Assembly: GCA_900545285.1 (NCBI GenBank)
Contig: UQYK01000024.1
Span: forward strand, 1 to 25,615
Source: an uncultured Ruminococcus sp.
GTDB taxonomy: Bacteria > Bacillota > Clostridia > Oscillospirales > Ruminococcaceae
Reading direction: 5' to 3'
DNA length: 25,615 nucleotides
Shown: piece by piece, positions 6,881 through 14,856 of the stretch
How positions within the stretch are numbered: position 1 is the first letter of the stretch
Layout of the letters: every line of letters begins with the position of its first letter
The notes under the pieces: model-generated
Databases searched by the model: none
Told to the model about the DNA's origin: nothing
Seen by the model: the letters and a program-made list of their open reading frames with translations, nothing else
Translations under genes and position numbers: made by a program

Positions 6881-6925
6881 ACTTGCCATTTTACTTGCCA
6901 TTTGCCCGTATTTACTTGCCATTTT
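6881..6925 (-). repeat. Three copies of an 11-bp direct repeat
   Basis: ACTTGCCATTT occurs at 6881, 6893 and 6914. On the minus strand it lies in an open frame and reads as repeated KWQV units (for example GKWQVKWQVENGQF). No gene start is recognisable, so it is either a remnant of a protein tail with short repeats or simple repeat DNA. Confidence 0.6.
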
Positions 6926-6962
6926 AGGAAAAAACCTGTTTTTCGCAAAACACTCCAGGTAA

Positions 6963-7006
6963 CGAAAAAAGGCTGAATTACGAGCTTTTTTCGTAATTCA
7001 GCCTTC
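6963..7006 (-). terminator. Terminator of the tRNA-Pro gene
   Basis: A perfect 15-bp stem pairs 6969-6983 with 7091-7105 minus 100 (that is 6991-7005), around a 7-base loop. On the minus strand it is followed by TTTTTT. It ends the tRNA-Pro transcript 7 bases after the CCA end. Confidence 0.85.
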
Positions 7007-7012
7007 TGCAAT

Positions 7013-7089
7013 TGGTCGAGGTGACAGGACTCGAACCTGCGGCATCTTGCTCCCAAAGCAAGCACTCTACCAAACTGAGCTACACCTCG
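7013..7089 (-). tRNA. tRNA-Pro (anticodon TGG)
   Basis: The minus strand gives a complete 77-base cloverleaf with encoded CCA. The acceptor stem is CGAGGTG/CACCTCG. The D-arm has AGCTCAGTTTGGTAGAG and the T-arm GGTTCGAGTCC. The anticodon stem CTTGC/GCAAG encloses the loop TTTGGGA with anticodon TGG, which reads CCN proline codons. It has its own promoter and terminator and is transcribed alone. A perfect 18-base inverted repeat (AAGAACCAA/TTGGTTCTT) lies in the 5' leader at 7091-7109 and may help processing. Confidence 0.97.
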
Positions 7090-7111
7090 AAAGAACCAAT
7101 TTGGTTCTTTC

Positions 7112-7140
7112 ATTATAGCATATTGTCTGCTTTTTGTCAA
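7112..7140 (-). promoter_or_regulatory. Promoter of tRNA-Pro
   Basis: TTGACA (7135-7140) and TATAAT (7112-7117) on the minus strand are separated by 17 bases. This is a consensus housekeeping promoter ending about 22 bases before the tRNA. Confidence 0.9.
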
Positions 7141-7193
7141 GTTTTTTCCAGAAGAAAAAAAGCAACTGTTTTCCGTACTGCCTACTTTTCTGT

Positions 7194-8264
7194 TTAGGAA
7201 AGGAACAGAATCAGGAACAGGACTGTAAGAAGCAGCGCAGTCAGGACATATTCTGCGGCGAAAATGGCTAAGATCAACCATCCATTTGTGCCGCCCCGCG
7301 TGCGAAGCCGATCTCGGTACATGATTTCCGGCAGATTTTCCGATTTGATCTGGCGGACACGCCGTAGGACAAAGCGAAAATAGAAGAAGTTGCCGAAGAT
7401 GCCTAAGAATATTTTCAGGCACAGCTCGAAGTAATTGCAGATCATGGAAGCGTTGTAGATGATGTTTTCATATTGGTCGAGACGATCAGAGAGGTGTTGA
7501 AGCTGCTGCTGCATCTGGGGATACATTTGCGCCAGCACTGCATAATCGCCCTTGCCCCAGAGTGCAATGAAGTCCGGGAGGCTGGTCTGGAGCGCCCACA
7601 GCTCCTGGGGAATGCTGAGCAGTGCAAAAATTGCCACCAATATCAGCGCCACGCCCCACATTTTTCGATAGGCAAAGAAATACTGCGGAAACAGAAAGGC
7701 AGGGAAATTGAGAGAAATCCGGCGGCCGTTTTTTTGAAACTGCTGGAATTTCGGCAGATAATAAATGGTGTTTTGCTGTACAAAATCTGCCACATCTCCC
7801 AGGCGTTCCTCTTCCAATTTGGATTCCGGATCCATGCCGCAGTAGGAATCCTGTAGAGCGTTGATTTCTGCCGCTGTGCGCCGAAAGCGTTCAGATACAC
7901 TTTCCCGCTGCTGGGGAGTGTTCTGAGAAGCATTCGGATCCTCCGGCGGTTTTTGCCAGAAGGACTGCGGTGTGTCCTGTAAAGTCATGCCGCAGCTCGG
8001 GCAGAATTTTGCATCGGCATTATTTTCCGCACCGCATCTGGGGCAGATTTGCTTTTGTACCGGTGTTTCTTCTTCCGGCTCCGGTTCAGATGGACGTTCC
8101 CATGTCTTTCCGTCCCGGTGAAGCCAGATGTTTATACATTTTCCGTTTTTCTCCCAGCAAGAACGGTGATAAGGCGTGCCACATTCCGGGCAAACTACCA
8201 CATCATCATCTTCCATAATCTTTTTCCCGCATGCAAAGCACGGGTCTCCTGTGTGCAGTCCCAT
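7194..8264 (-). CDS. RING-finger/zinc-ribbon membrane protein
   Basis: The product is 356 residues from ATG 8264, which has a GAGGGAG ribosome binding site. A start further upstream at 8309 lacks one. Residues 9-36 form a prokaryotic RING-type finger (C9, C12, C25, C28, H33, C36, with CPECGTPYHRSCW). Residues 74-91 form a zinc ribbon (CPRCG...CPSCG). An acidic, proline-rich linker joins the two. After a soluble stretch come three hydrophobic segments: near residue 205 (ALILVAIFALLSIP), near 290 (LKIFLGIFGNFFYF) and at the C-terminus (AEYVLTALLLTVLFLILFLS). The layout resembles Prok-RING_1 proteins joined to DUF2628-like membrane domains. It probably sits in the membrane with the zinc domains in the cytosol. 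Its function is unknown. It has its own promoter, divergent from that of prfB. Confidence 0.8.
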   Translation of the reverse strand: MGLHTGDPCFACGKKIMEDDDVVVCPECGTPYHRSCWEKNGKCINIWLHRDGKTWERPSEPEPEEETPVQKQICPRCGAENNADAKFCPSCGMTLQDTPQSFWQKPPEDPNASQNTPQQRESVSERFRRTAAEINALQDSYCGMDPESKLEEERLGDVADFVQQNTIYYLPKFQQFQKNGRRISLNFPAFLFPQYFFAYRKMWGVALILVAIFALLSIPQELWALQTSLPDFIALWGKGDYAVLAQMYPQMQQQLQHLSDRLDQYENIIYNASMICNYFELCLKIFLGIFGNFFYFRFVLRRVRQIKSENLPEIMYRDRLRTRGGTNGWLILAIFAAEYVLTALLLTVLFLILFLS

Positions 8265-8378
8265 GGTTCTCCCTCTTTTCTGGCTGCATAACAGCGGTGT
8301 GTGCATCATTTTTTCGGGTTGGCATAGTCCCTGTCAAAATCGCTGTTATGGGATGCAATTTTTTCTCATATGCTATCT

Positions 8379-8407
8379 ATTATACCATATCGGAAAATTT
8401 TTTTCAA
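8379..8407 (-). promoter_or_regulatory. Promoter of the RING/zinc-ribbon gene
   Basis: On the minus strand TTGAAA (8402-8407) lies 17 bases from TATAAT (8379-8384). The -10 is extended by a TG one base upstream. The start would be near 8372, about 108 bases before the ATG. Confidence 0.7.
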
Positions 8408-8423
8408 TATCCAAAGAAAATAT

Positions 8424-8452
8424 TTGCATCCAGCGCGAATTTGTAGTATAAT
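8424..8452 (+). promoter_or_regulatory. Promoter of prfB
   Basis: TTGCAT (8424-8429) and TATAAT (8447-8452) are separated by 17 bases. Transcription would start near 8459, leaving a leader of about 140 bases before prfB. Confidence 0.75.
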
Positions 8453-8462
8453 AAAAAGAGTA

Positions 8463-8577
8463 TGGATCAGACAGGTTACAGATATCTGATCAGCACATTG
8501 AGATTTGTCTCAAACAGCTGTGGGGGAACAGACGCGGCGCAAGGCCAGAATTGGTGCGCAGAATACAGCACTGTTCC
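8463..8577 (+). promoter_or_regulatory. Structured prfB leader with three hairpins
   Basis: Three stems with exact complementarity can be read. GATCAGA (8465-8471) pairs with TCTGATC (8485-8491). TTGAGA (8498-8503) pairs with TCTCAA (8508-8513) around a 4-base loop. GGAACAG (8525-8531) pairs with CTGTTCC (8571-8577), with GCGC/GCGC inside. None is followed by a U-tract, so they are not terminators. They may regulate translation or mRNA stability. I do not recognise a known riboswitch. Confidence 0.45.
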
Positions 8578-8601
8578 GGATTATCAAAAAGGAGAAAGAA
8601 T

Positions 8602-9720
8602 ATGATTTTATTAGATGAACTGCGTGTCACAATGACAGATTACCGAAAAGATCTGAAAGAACTCTACGAGGTACTGGGCATCGAAAAGGCACAGGCACGT
8701 TATGATGAACTGCAAAAGCAGGTGGCAGAGCCGGGATTCTGGGACGACCTGGATAACTCCCAGAAGGTTTTGCAGGAATCCAAGAGCCTGGAAAACCGTA
8801 TTAACAAATATCGCAAGATGGAAGAAACGCTGGATGATATCCTTACCCTGATTGAACTGACTATGGAAGAGGGCGAGGAAGAGTCCAACACAGAGTTGAA
8901 CGAAGAGGCAGATCAGTTTGTCAAGGAACTGGAATCTCTGAAGCTGGCTTCTCTGCTGACTGGCGAATATGACAGTTCCAATGCCATCCTGACATTCCAC
9001 GCCGGTGCCGGCGGTACAGAGGCACAGGACTGGGCAGAAATGCTCTACCGGATGTATCACCGCTGGGCAGAACGGCATAATTACAAGGTGGAACTGCTGG
9101 ACTATCTGGACGGAGATGAAGCTGGCATGAAGAGTGCTTCTATCCTGATTTCCGGGGACAATGCCTATGGATTTTTGAAGTCGGAATCCGGCGTACATCG
9201 TCTGGTTCGGGTTTCTCCCTTCGATTCCTCCGGCCGTCGTCATACCTCTTTTGCGGCGCTGGAAGTTATGCCGGAAATTGACGATTCTATGGAAGTGGAT
9301 ATCCGTCCGGAAGATATTAAAATGGATGTGTTCCGTTCCAGCGGTGCCGGCGGTCAGCATATCAACAAGACCAGTTCCGCAGTACGTCTGACGCACTTGC
9401 CCACAGGTATTGTAGTTTCCTGTCAGACACAGCGAAGCCAGTTCCAGAACAAAGACTATGCAATGAAAATGCTCCGTGCAAAGCTGGTTGAAATCAAGGA
9501 ACGGGAACACCTGGATAAAATCGCAGATATTAAGGGCGTACAGAAGGAAATTGCGTGGGGCGCACAGATTCGTTCCTATGTCTTTATGCCGTATACCTTG
9601 GTTAAGGATCACCGTACTGGATTTGAAAACGGAAATATTCAGTCAGTGATGGACGGCGATCTGGACGGCTTTATCAATGCTTATCTGAAAGCACTGTCCA
9701 GCGGCACTTTGCAGAAATAA
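8602..9720 (+). CDS. prfB: Peptide chain release factor 2
   Basis: RF2 ends translation at UAA and UGA stop codons by releasing the peptide from the P-site tRNA. The 372-residue product has the stop-codon-reading SPF tripeptide at 205-207 and the catalytic GGQ at 250-252. These are the positions found in E. coli RF2, which supports ATG 8602. An AAAGGAG precedes that ATG, and the frame open back to 8551 is leader. Most prfB genes carry an in-frame-shifting CTT-TGA near codon 25. Here codons 24-27 read GTA CTG GGC ATC in one continuous frame, so the self-regulating frameshift is absent. The promoter at 8424 and a leader with three stems may provide other control. A bidirectional terminator separates it from the convergent operon. 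Confidence 0.97.
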   Translation: MILLDELRVTMTDYRKDLKELYEVLGIEKAQARYDELQKQVAEPGFWDDLDNSQKVLQESKSLENRINKYRKMEETLDDILTLIELTMEEGEEESNTELNEEADQFVKELESLKLASLLTGEYDSSNAILTFHAGAGGTEAQDWAEMLYRMYHRWAERHNYKVELLDYLDGDEAGMKSASILISGDNAYGFLKSESGVHRLVRVSPFDSSGRRHTSFAALEVMPEIDDSMEVDIRPEDIKMDVFRSSGAGGQHINKTSSAVRLTHLPTGIVVSCQTQRSQFQNKDYAMKMLRAKLVEIKEREHLDKIADIKGVQKEIAWGAQIRSYVFMPYTLVKDHRTGFENGNIQSVMDGDLDGFINAYLKALSSGTLQK

Positions 9721-9751
9721 AAATAATTGCATGGCTTTTGCAGGACAAAGA

Positions 9752-9789
9752 AAAATCCGGTAGGATATCATTCCTATCGGATTTTTTTG
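9752..9789. terminator. Bidirectional terminator between prfB and the phoH operon
   Basis: AAAATCCGGTAGGA pairs with TTCCTATCGGATTTT with one non-Watson-Crick position around a 5-base loop. A-runs and T-runs on both sides make it work in both directions. It ends prfB on the plus strand and the long operon on the minus strand. Confidence 0.85.
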
Positions 9790-9825
9790 TTTTCTTCGTT
9801 TTTTTTCGTTATGCGCGCACTTGTT

Positions 9826-10995
9826 TCAGACAAGCGCTTCCTGCGGCTGGAGGACGGACTCTCCGTTGATCATAACCAGCCACGGGTCGCACATCAAGTC
9901 CAGGGGATCACCGCTGTAAAGCTGGAGATCCGCGTCCATTCCCGGCGCAATGGAGCCGACACGACCTTCCACTCCCAGGATTTCAGCGGCTCCGGCTGTA
10001 ATGGCATAGAGCGCGTCTTCTCGGCGCATGCCGCCCTTTACGGCAAGTGCCGCAGTGGTAGGAAGGTACTGAATGGGAATTACCGGGTGATCGGTGCAGA
10101 GAGCCGTTTTCACGCCGGCTTTCTGCAAAGCCGCCGGATTTTGAATGGTGAGATTCTGCATTTCCGGTTTGCAGCGGTCGCAGAGGATCGGCCCGGCAAT
10201 TACCGGTACCTGTTCTTCTGCCAGGATGTCCGCAATGTGGTATCCCTCGGTGCCGTGAATGATGACAAAATCCAGGTTGAATTCTCTGGCGATGCGGATG
10301 GCAGTACACATGTCATCCGCTCTGTGACAGTGAAAGTGTGCCTTGATGTCACGTTCCAGCAGGGGGAGGAGCGCCTCAGATTTTGCATCATAGTCCGGCA
10401 TATGTTCGTCCGGATCGCTCTCCGCAAAGTCCAGTTCCTGCTGATACCGCTGGGCCTTGGCCAGTCCTTCCCGAATCATTGCCGCCGTTGCCATACGGGT
10501 AATAGGTGTCTCGTCCCGGTCGTGATAGACCGTCTTGGGATTTTCACCCAGTGCAAATTTCATGCCGGTGCCGATCATCATACGGTCTGCCATGCGGCCG
10601 GCCGTCTTTAAAATGGCCATTGTGCCGCCGCAGGCATTGGCGCTGCCGGGAGAAACCATAACTGTTGTGATGCCGGCTGCTCTGGCTTCCTCAAAGCAGC
10701 GGTCTGTGGGGTTGACACCGTCAATGACGCGCAGGTGCGGCGTGAAAGGATCTGTGGCTTCGTTGCAGTCATCTCCTTCGAAGTCGATGCCGTTTTCAAT
10801 AATGCCGAGGTGGGTGTGCGCATCAATAAAGCCGGGGAACAGCGCAGATCCTTTGGCATCAATATCCTCCGGGGTGCAGTGCTCCGGCGTTCCGGAGCCG
10901 ACTTCTGTAATTTTTCCCTGTTCAATCCGGACATAGCCGTTTTCAATAATGCCGGCATCTGTCATGGTATGTATGGATGCGTTATAGATAATCAT
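9826..10995 (-). CDS. Amidohydrolase, imidazolonepropionase-like
   Basis: The product has 389 residues and belongs to the metal-dependent amidohydrolase superfamily. Expected metal-site residues are visible: H60xH62 in GFIDAHTHLG, the histidines in HFHCH at 210-214, H237 in VIIHGTEGYH, and D292 in ALCTDHPVIP. The C-terminal PGMDADLQLYSGDPLD returns to the beta-sandwich typical of this group. It probably hydrolyses a cyclic amide or similar C-N bond, but the substrate cannot be told. The start is ATG 10995 with AGAGG upstream. A longer open frame to 11268 overlaps the YjbR gene. The ATG overlaps the YjbR stop (ATGA). It is last in the operon. Its link to the DNA repair and RNA processing genes upstream is unexplained. 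Confidence 0.88.
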   Translation of the reverse strand: MIIYNASIHTMTDAGIIENGYVRIEQGKITEVGSGTPEHCTPEDIDAKGSALFPGFIDAHTHLGIIENGIDFEGDDCNEATDPFTPHLRVIDGVNPTDRCFEEARAAGITTVMVSPGSANACGGTMAILKTAGRMADRMMIGTGMKFALGENPKTVYHDRDETPITRMATAAMIREGLAKAQRYQQELDFAESDPDEHMPDYDAKSEALLPLLERDIKAHFHCHRADDMCTAIRIAREFNLDFVIIHGTEGYHIADILAEEQVPVIAGPILCDRCKPEMQNLTIQNPAALQKAGVKTALCTDHPVIPIQYLPTTAALAVKGGMRREDALYAITAGAAEILGVEGRVGSIAPGMDADLQLYSGDPLDLMCDPWLVMINGESVLQPQEALV

Positions 10996-11396
10996 GCGTG
11001 TTCCTCTTTCTTTTGAGATTTGGGGGTGGGTTTTGTCCGCGCAAAACTTTGATCCAGCAGAAAAAAGAGCTCTGCTTCCGGGACGGTGCCATCGAGAAGA
11101 ATGGAAATCCAATGGGTTTTGTTCATGTGATAGGCCGGGAAAATGCCGGGCTTTTGCAGCAGCGATCCGATTTCCAGGGGACTGCACTTGACGTTTAAAA
11201 TATCTGTCATGGCATCTGTGGGAATTCCCAGCTTTTGTGCCGGGATTCTCATAATGAGACCATACCATTTCGCATTGCCCTTTTGCCGCAGAACCGCAGC
11301 ATCCGGGGTGCGTTCCCAGGGATATTCTGGAACGGTACCGTAATTGTCTTGGACGTAGTCGAGTACCTGGCTGCGGTAGGTAGGAAAATCTGTCAT
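10992..11396 (-). CDS. MmcQ/YjbR family protein
   Basis: The product has 134 residues, the usual size for this small cytosolic family (PF04237, formerly DUF419). Recognisable features are the N-terminal VLDYVQDNYGTVPEYPWER, the YGLIMRIP strand, the NVKCSP motif, and the closing HMNKTHWISILLDG. The fold is double-wing-like and DNA binding has been proposed for homologues, but no precise role is known. The basic tail TKPTPKSQKK could aid nucleic acid contact. The ATG lies 12 bases after the mutS2 stop with GGAG inside the junction, and the stop overlaps the amidohydrolase start by four bases. Confidence 0.85.
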   Translation of the reverse strand: MTDFPTYRSQVLDYVQDNYGTVPEYPWERTPDAAVLRQKGNAKWYGLIMRIPAQKLGIPTDAMTDILNVKCSPLEIGSLLQKPGIFPAYHMNKTHWISILLDGTVPEAELFFLLDQSFARTKPTPKSQKKEEHA

Positions 11397-11408
11397 AGGG
11401 CCTGGCTC

Positions 11409-13799
11409 CTATTCCAAAGAAACGATGGTGACGCCGTCTTCTCCTTCTCCAAAGGTGCCGAGACGGAAGGATTTCACATATTTCAGCTGCTTTAAGCGCT
11501 TGTGAATGGCTTTTCGCAGCAGGCCGGTGCCTTTTCCGTGAATAATGGTGACGGTGCCTACATGAGAGATTACCGCACGATCCAGGAAAGCGTCCATTTG
11601 GTACACACCCTCGTCACAGGTACAGCCGCGGATATCCAGTTCCATGGTACCGCGCCGGGCTGCCTGCGCCGAAACGCGTCCGGCGGAGGTGCGCTGTTTT
11701 TGCTTTTGCTGGCTCTTCTTTTTTTCTTTCACGCCGGCCACCAGGCGTAGCTTTCCAATGGGAGCCTTTGTCCGCATGGCGCCCATTTGGAGAAAGACCA
11801 TGCCGCTTTTATCCGGCTTGCCTGCTACTATGGCCTTCTGCTGGGTGTCCGCCATGAGCACGGTGTCCCCGATTTGCAGCTCGCGGGGGAGAACATAGTC
11901 GGAATCTGCCGATTCTGTAAGGGGATTGGCCGTTTCATAAAGCTTTCGGAAACCCCGCTTCACATCGCCCTTTGCCCGGATGACATCCTCTGCAAAAGCG
12001 GCGCGTTCCTTTTCTTTCCGCAGCTGATCCAGTTCGGTCAGCATTTCATTGGACTGTGCCTTGGTAGTTTCCACAATGCGCATGGCTTCCAGGCGCGCCT
12101 GTTCCATGATGGCTTCCTTGTCCTTTTCCATGCGGCTGCGTTCTTCCCGCAGTGCCTGTGCATCGGACTTTGCCTGTTCCAGAGCCTGCTGCATGTCGCT
12201 GCGTTCCCGTTCCAGCGTCTTTCGCGTTTCTTCCAGCTGAGAAACCGCTTGTTCGAAGCGGACATTTTCTTCGCTGACTAAGGTTTCGGCCTTTTGAATC
12301 AGATCCCGGGGCAGTCCCAGTCCCTCGCTGATGGCAAACGCATTCGATTTGCCGGGGGAGCCTAAAATTAGGCGGTATGTGGGGCGGAGCGTTTCCAGAT
12401 CAAACTCACAGGAAGCGTTTCCCACATCCGGCTGTTGTGTGGCATAGAGCTTCAATTCCTGATAGTGGGTGGATACCATAAGCTTTGCGCCGTTATCCTT
12501 GAGCCGTTCTATAATTGTTTCTGCAAGGGCAGCACCTTCTACCGGGTCAGTTCCGGAGCCTAATTCGTCCAGGAGCACCAGTGAAGAGTCGTCAGCCTGA
12601 TCCAGAATTTCAATCACACTGCGCATGTGGGCAGAAAAGGTGGAAAGGTTCTGCTCAATGCTCTGGGTGTCGCCAATATCGGCTAAGACATGGCGAAATA
12701 CAGAAATCCGGCTGCCTTCTGCCGCCGGAATCAGCATGCCGCTCATGGCCATAAGGGTGAGAAGACCGCAGGTTTTCAGCGCAACAGTTTTACCGCCGGT
12801 ATTCGGGCCGGTGATGATCAGGGCACGGTAAGGCTCTCCCAGTGTAAAGCTGATGGGAACGGCCTTTCGATATGGAATAAGGGGATGACGCGCCTTTTTT
12901 AGTGCAATGACACCGTCATCAGACAGGATCGGGGCAAAGGCATGCATTTGTTCTGCCAGGCGAGCCTTGGCAAAATAAAGGTTCAGTTCGGCGCATACCT
13001 CGTGATCCTGGATGATGGCATCCGACCAGGTGCCGCATTCCTCGCAGAGAGCGGCAATGATGCGCTCGATTTCTTCCGCTTCCTGAATTTCCAGCAGGCG
13101 GATGTCATTGTTGGCATCTACTACTGCAATCGGTTCAATGAAAAGGGTCTGGCCGGTTGCAGAGGTGTCATGTACCAGGCCGGGAATCTTTCCCCGGTGC
13201 TCTGCGCGAACCGGCAGTACAAAGCGGCCGTCCCGCAGTGTGACACGGCTGTCCTGGAGGCATTCCTGTACATCCTGCCGGCGCATCATATTGTCCAGCG
13301 TGTCACGCAGCTTCTGCCGGGAACGTCCGATTTTGCGGCGGATATCTGCCAGCGCAGGACTGGCGGCATCTGCGATTTCCTCTTCAGAAAGAATGGAACG
13401 ATCCAGCTTTTCCAGCAGGAAGGGAACAGGTGCCAGCCTGCCGAACAGATCGTCCAGAGAGGAGTCTATGCCGGAACAACGGTCATACCAGTCACTCAGC
13501 GCCTGTACCTGGCGTAAAACGGTGGCGATTTCCAGCAGATCTTTCAGAGAGAGCCGGGCACCGGACTTTGCACGGCGCAGACTCATTCGCATATCCTGGA
13601 ATGCGTGAAAGGGCGGCGCGCCAAACTGTATGGACAGCTGCAAGGCATCATTTGTTTTTTCCATTTCTGCCCGTGCGTCTGCCAGGTCGGATGTGGGGAC
13701 GATGGATTTCACTTTTTCTCTGGTAATTTCATTTGCGGATAGATTGGCAAGCATATCCAGAATTTTATGAAATTCCAGAATTTCATAATTCTTGTTCAT
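11409..13799 (-). CDS. mutS2: MutS2 family ATPase with Smr domain
   Basis: The 796-residue product has the complete MutS2 layout. Helical core and clamp regions occupy residues 1-300. The ATPase has Walker A GPNTGGKT at 331-338 and Walker B LVLLDELGSGTDP near 410. A long charged coiled coil spans about 510-620 (EETRKTLERERSDMQ and following). A C-terminal Smr endonuclease domain carries LDIRGCT and HGKGTG. The mismatch-recognition domain of MutS is absent, as expected. Homologues suppress recombination, and in Bacillus the protein also splits or rescues collided ribosomes (RqcU). Its start overlaps the 3' end of recO by 17 bases. GAGGAAG before ATG 13799 serves as ribosome binding site. Confidence 0.96.
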   Translation of the reverse strand: MNKNYEILEFHKILDMLANLSANEITREKVKSIVPTSDLADARAEMEKTNDALQLSIQFGAPPFHAFQDMRMSLRRAKSGARLSLKDLLEIATVLRQVQALSDWYDRCSGIDSSLDDLFGRLAPVPFLLEKLDRSILSEEEIADAASPALADIRRKIGRSRQKLRDTLDNMMRRQDVQECLQDSRVTLRDGRFVLPVRAEHRGKIPGLVHDTSATGQTLFIEPIAVVDANNDIRLLEIQEAEEIERIIAALCEECGTWSDAIIQDHEVCAELNLYFAKARLAEQMHAFAPILSDDGVIALKKARHPLIPYRKAVPISFTLGEPYRALIITGPNTGGKTVALKTCGLLTLMAMSGMLIPAAEGSRISVFRHVLADIGDTQSIEQNLSTFSAHMRSVIEILDQADDSSLVLLDELGSGTDPVEGAALAETIIERLKDNGAKLMVSTHYQELKLYATQQPDVGNASCEFDLETLRPTYRLILGSPGKSNAFAISEGLGLPRDLIQKAETLVSEENVRFEQAVSQLEETRKTLERERSDMQQALEQAKSDAQALREERSRMEKDKEAIMEQARLEAMRIVETTKAQSNEMLTELDQLRKEKERAAFAEDVIRAKGDVKRGFRKLYETANPLTESADSDYVLPRELQIGDTVLMADTQQKAIVAGKPDKSGMVFLQMGAMRTKAPIGKLRLVAGVKEKKKSQQKQKQRTSAGRVSAQAARRGTMELDIRGCTCDEGVYQMDAFLDRAVISHVGTVTIIHGKGTGLLRKAIHKRLKQLKYVKSFRLGTFGEGEDGVTIVSLE

Positions 13800-14580
13800 G
13801 TGGTTCTTCCTCCGAATGTAGTACGGGTGCAGTGATTTTATGATAAAACGTCAGCGCTTCCGGGCAAACTCCAAGATGATACTGTACAAATCGTTCTGCG
13901 CAGAGCTGTACGCTGGCCAGATTTTCGGCACCCAGATGAAAGTGAAAGAGTCTCTGGAAATCGGCAAAGACAATGTGCCGCATGGCCTGAAGCGCAGGGG
14001 CGCGGAGCAAAATCGGACTTTGCGTGCGGTAGGAAACACCGCATTCCTGACATGAAAAACAGCCCTCTTCCACGGAGAAATAGAGCCGTTTTGGTAAAAA
14101 TTCACCGCAGGTGCGGCACATCAGCAGATCCGGCATCATGCCAAGCTCCGTCATCAGGCGCAGTTCAAAGATGGGCTTTAACAGGCCTTCTTCCCGGGAG
14201 CCGTTTTCCAGATAGTGCAGTGTATTGAGCATCAGACGCATGACTTCACAGGTTTCTCCGGCCGGCCGGAATTCTCGGACACTCAGCCGGATCAGTTCAC
14301 TGAAATACATGGCCAGGCTCAGCCGGGACAGAGATTCCCGCAGTCGGTAGAAAATACGGATTGGCTCCGCGCTGTCCAGATAGACGCGGCCGTTGCGCTG
14401 TTGGATGCTGAATACGGCGTAGGAAAATAGCTGTGTCAGCGAAGTGGCGGCAGAGGAGGCCTTTTTGGCACCGCGGACATAGACTTCCTGTACGGTGTTG
14501 TTTTCAGTGAGAATATCAATGAATTTCCCCCGGTCGCCGGCATTCCGCTCCGCCAGAACCAGTCCCTTGTATGTTTCCAC
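13783..14580 (-). CDS. recO: DNA repair protein RecO
   Basis: RecO works with RecF and RecR to load RecA on gapped single-stranded DNA and to anneal strands. The 265-residue product begins at GTG 14580 (VETYKGLVLAERNAGDRGKF), preceded by AAGGAG at 10 bases. The open frame continues to 14658, but the extra arginine-rich residues do not look like RecO. Residues 1-80 form the OB fold. The zinc site is seen as CRTCG and CFSCQECG. The gene overlaps the upstream yqzL by 65 bases and mutS2 by 17 bases, so translation of the whole run is probably coupled. Confidence 0.92.
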   Translation of the reverse strand: METYKGLVLAERNAGDRGKFIDILTENNTVQEVYVRGAKKASSAATSLTQLFSYAVFSIQQRNGRVYLDSAEPIRIFYRLRESLSRLSLAMYFSELIRLSVREFRPAGETCEVMRLMLNTLHYLENGSREEGLLKPIFELRLMTELGMMPDLLMCRTCGEFLPKRLYFSVEEGCFSCQECGVSYRTQSPILLRAPALQAMRHIVFADFQRLFHFHLGAENLASVQLCAERFVQYHLGVCPEALTFYHKITAPVLHSEEEPHEQEL

Positions 14581-14695
14581 GGCTTGCGTGCTCCTTTTGT
14601 GTCGTTGTCTTGGCCTCTGCGGCACCCTGCGTACTCCGATAGCGCAGATAGTCGTCAATATGTCCGGTCAGGCAAAAAATATCCCATGCATCCAT
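14516..14695 (-). CDS. yqzL: YqzL-like small protein
   Basis: A 59-codon frame starts at ATG 14695 with GGGAGG 10 bases upstream. Its first 20 residues, MDAWDIFCLTGHIDDYLRYR, match the pattern of the small YqzL family (W..F..TG.I..YL.Y), which lies between era and recO in other Bacillota. The function of the family is unknown. The remaining residues are low-complexity and overlap the recO start in another frame. The conserved part is thus only the first third, and the rest may serve mainly to carry ribosomes to the recO start. Confidence 0.65.
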   Translation of the reverse strand: MDAWDIFCLTGHIDDYLRYRSTQGAAEAKTTTQKEHASRGNIQGTGSGGAECRRPGEIH

Positions 14696-14825
14696 GCTGC
14701 AAATACCTCCCATAGCGTTGGAAAACGCAAGCTGACATTTAAGAGACAGCTTTTGTTTTCCGGTGGATACGTGTCAGGAGTAGCATGTACCAAATCCGGC
14801 AGATTATCAATGGAAATCATAGGAA

Positions 14826-14852
14826 CTGGCGTGCTGTAAAAGTGCACGCCAG
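14826..14852. other. Hairpin just downstream of era
   Basis: CTGGCGTGC (14826-14834) and GCACGCCAG (14844-14852) form a perfect 9-bp stem with a 9-base loop, starting four bases after the era stop. No U-tract follows on the minus strand, so it is more likely an mRNA-stabilising or pausing hairpin in the era-yqzL gap than a terminator. Bases 14714-14825 hold nothing else I recognise. Confidence 0.5.
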
Positions 14853-14856
14853 AAAA

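Noticed and set aside
8459..8601. T-box or known riboswitch in the prfB leader
   Set aside because: No T-box consensus (GGTGG-type antiterminator bulge) and no terminator U-tract are present.
8611..9612. 333-codon open frame antisense to prfB
   Set aside because: It mirrors a clearly coding gene, its translation is histidine/phenylalanine/cysteine-rich without any domain, and it has no start signal.
9727..10611. 294-codon plus-strand frame across the amidohydrolase gene
   Set aside because: It is antisense to a well-supported amidohydrolase, runs through the bidirectional terminator and has no recognisable domain.
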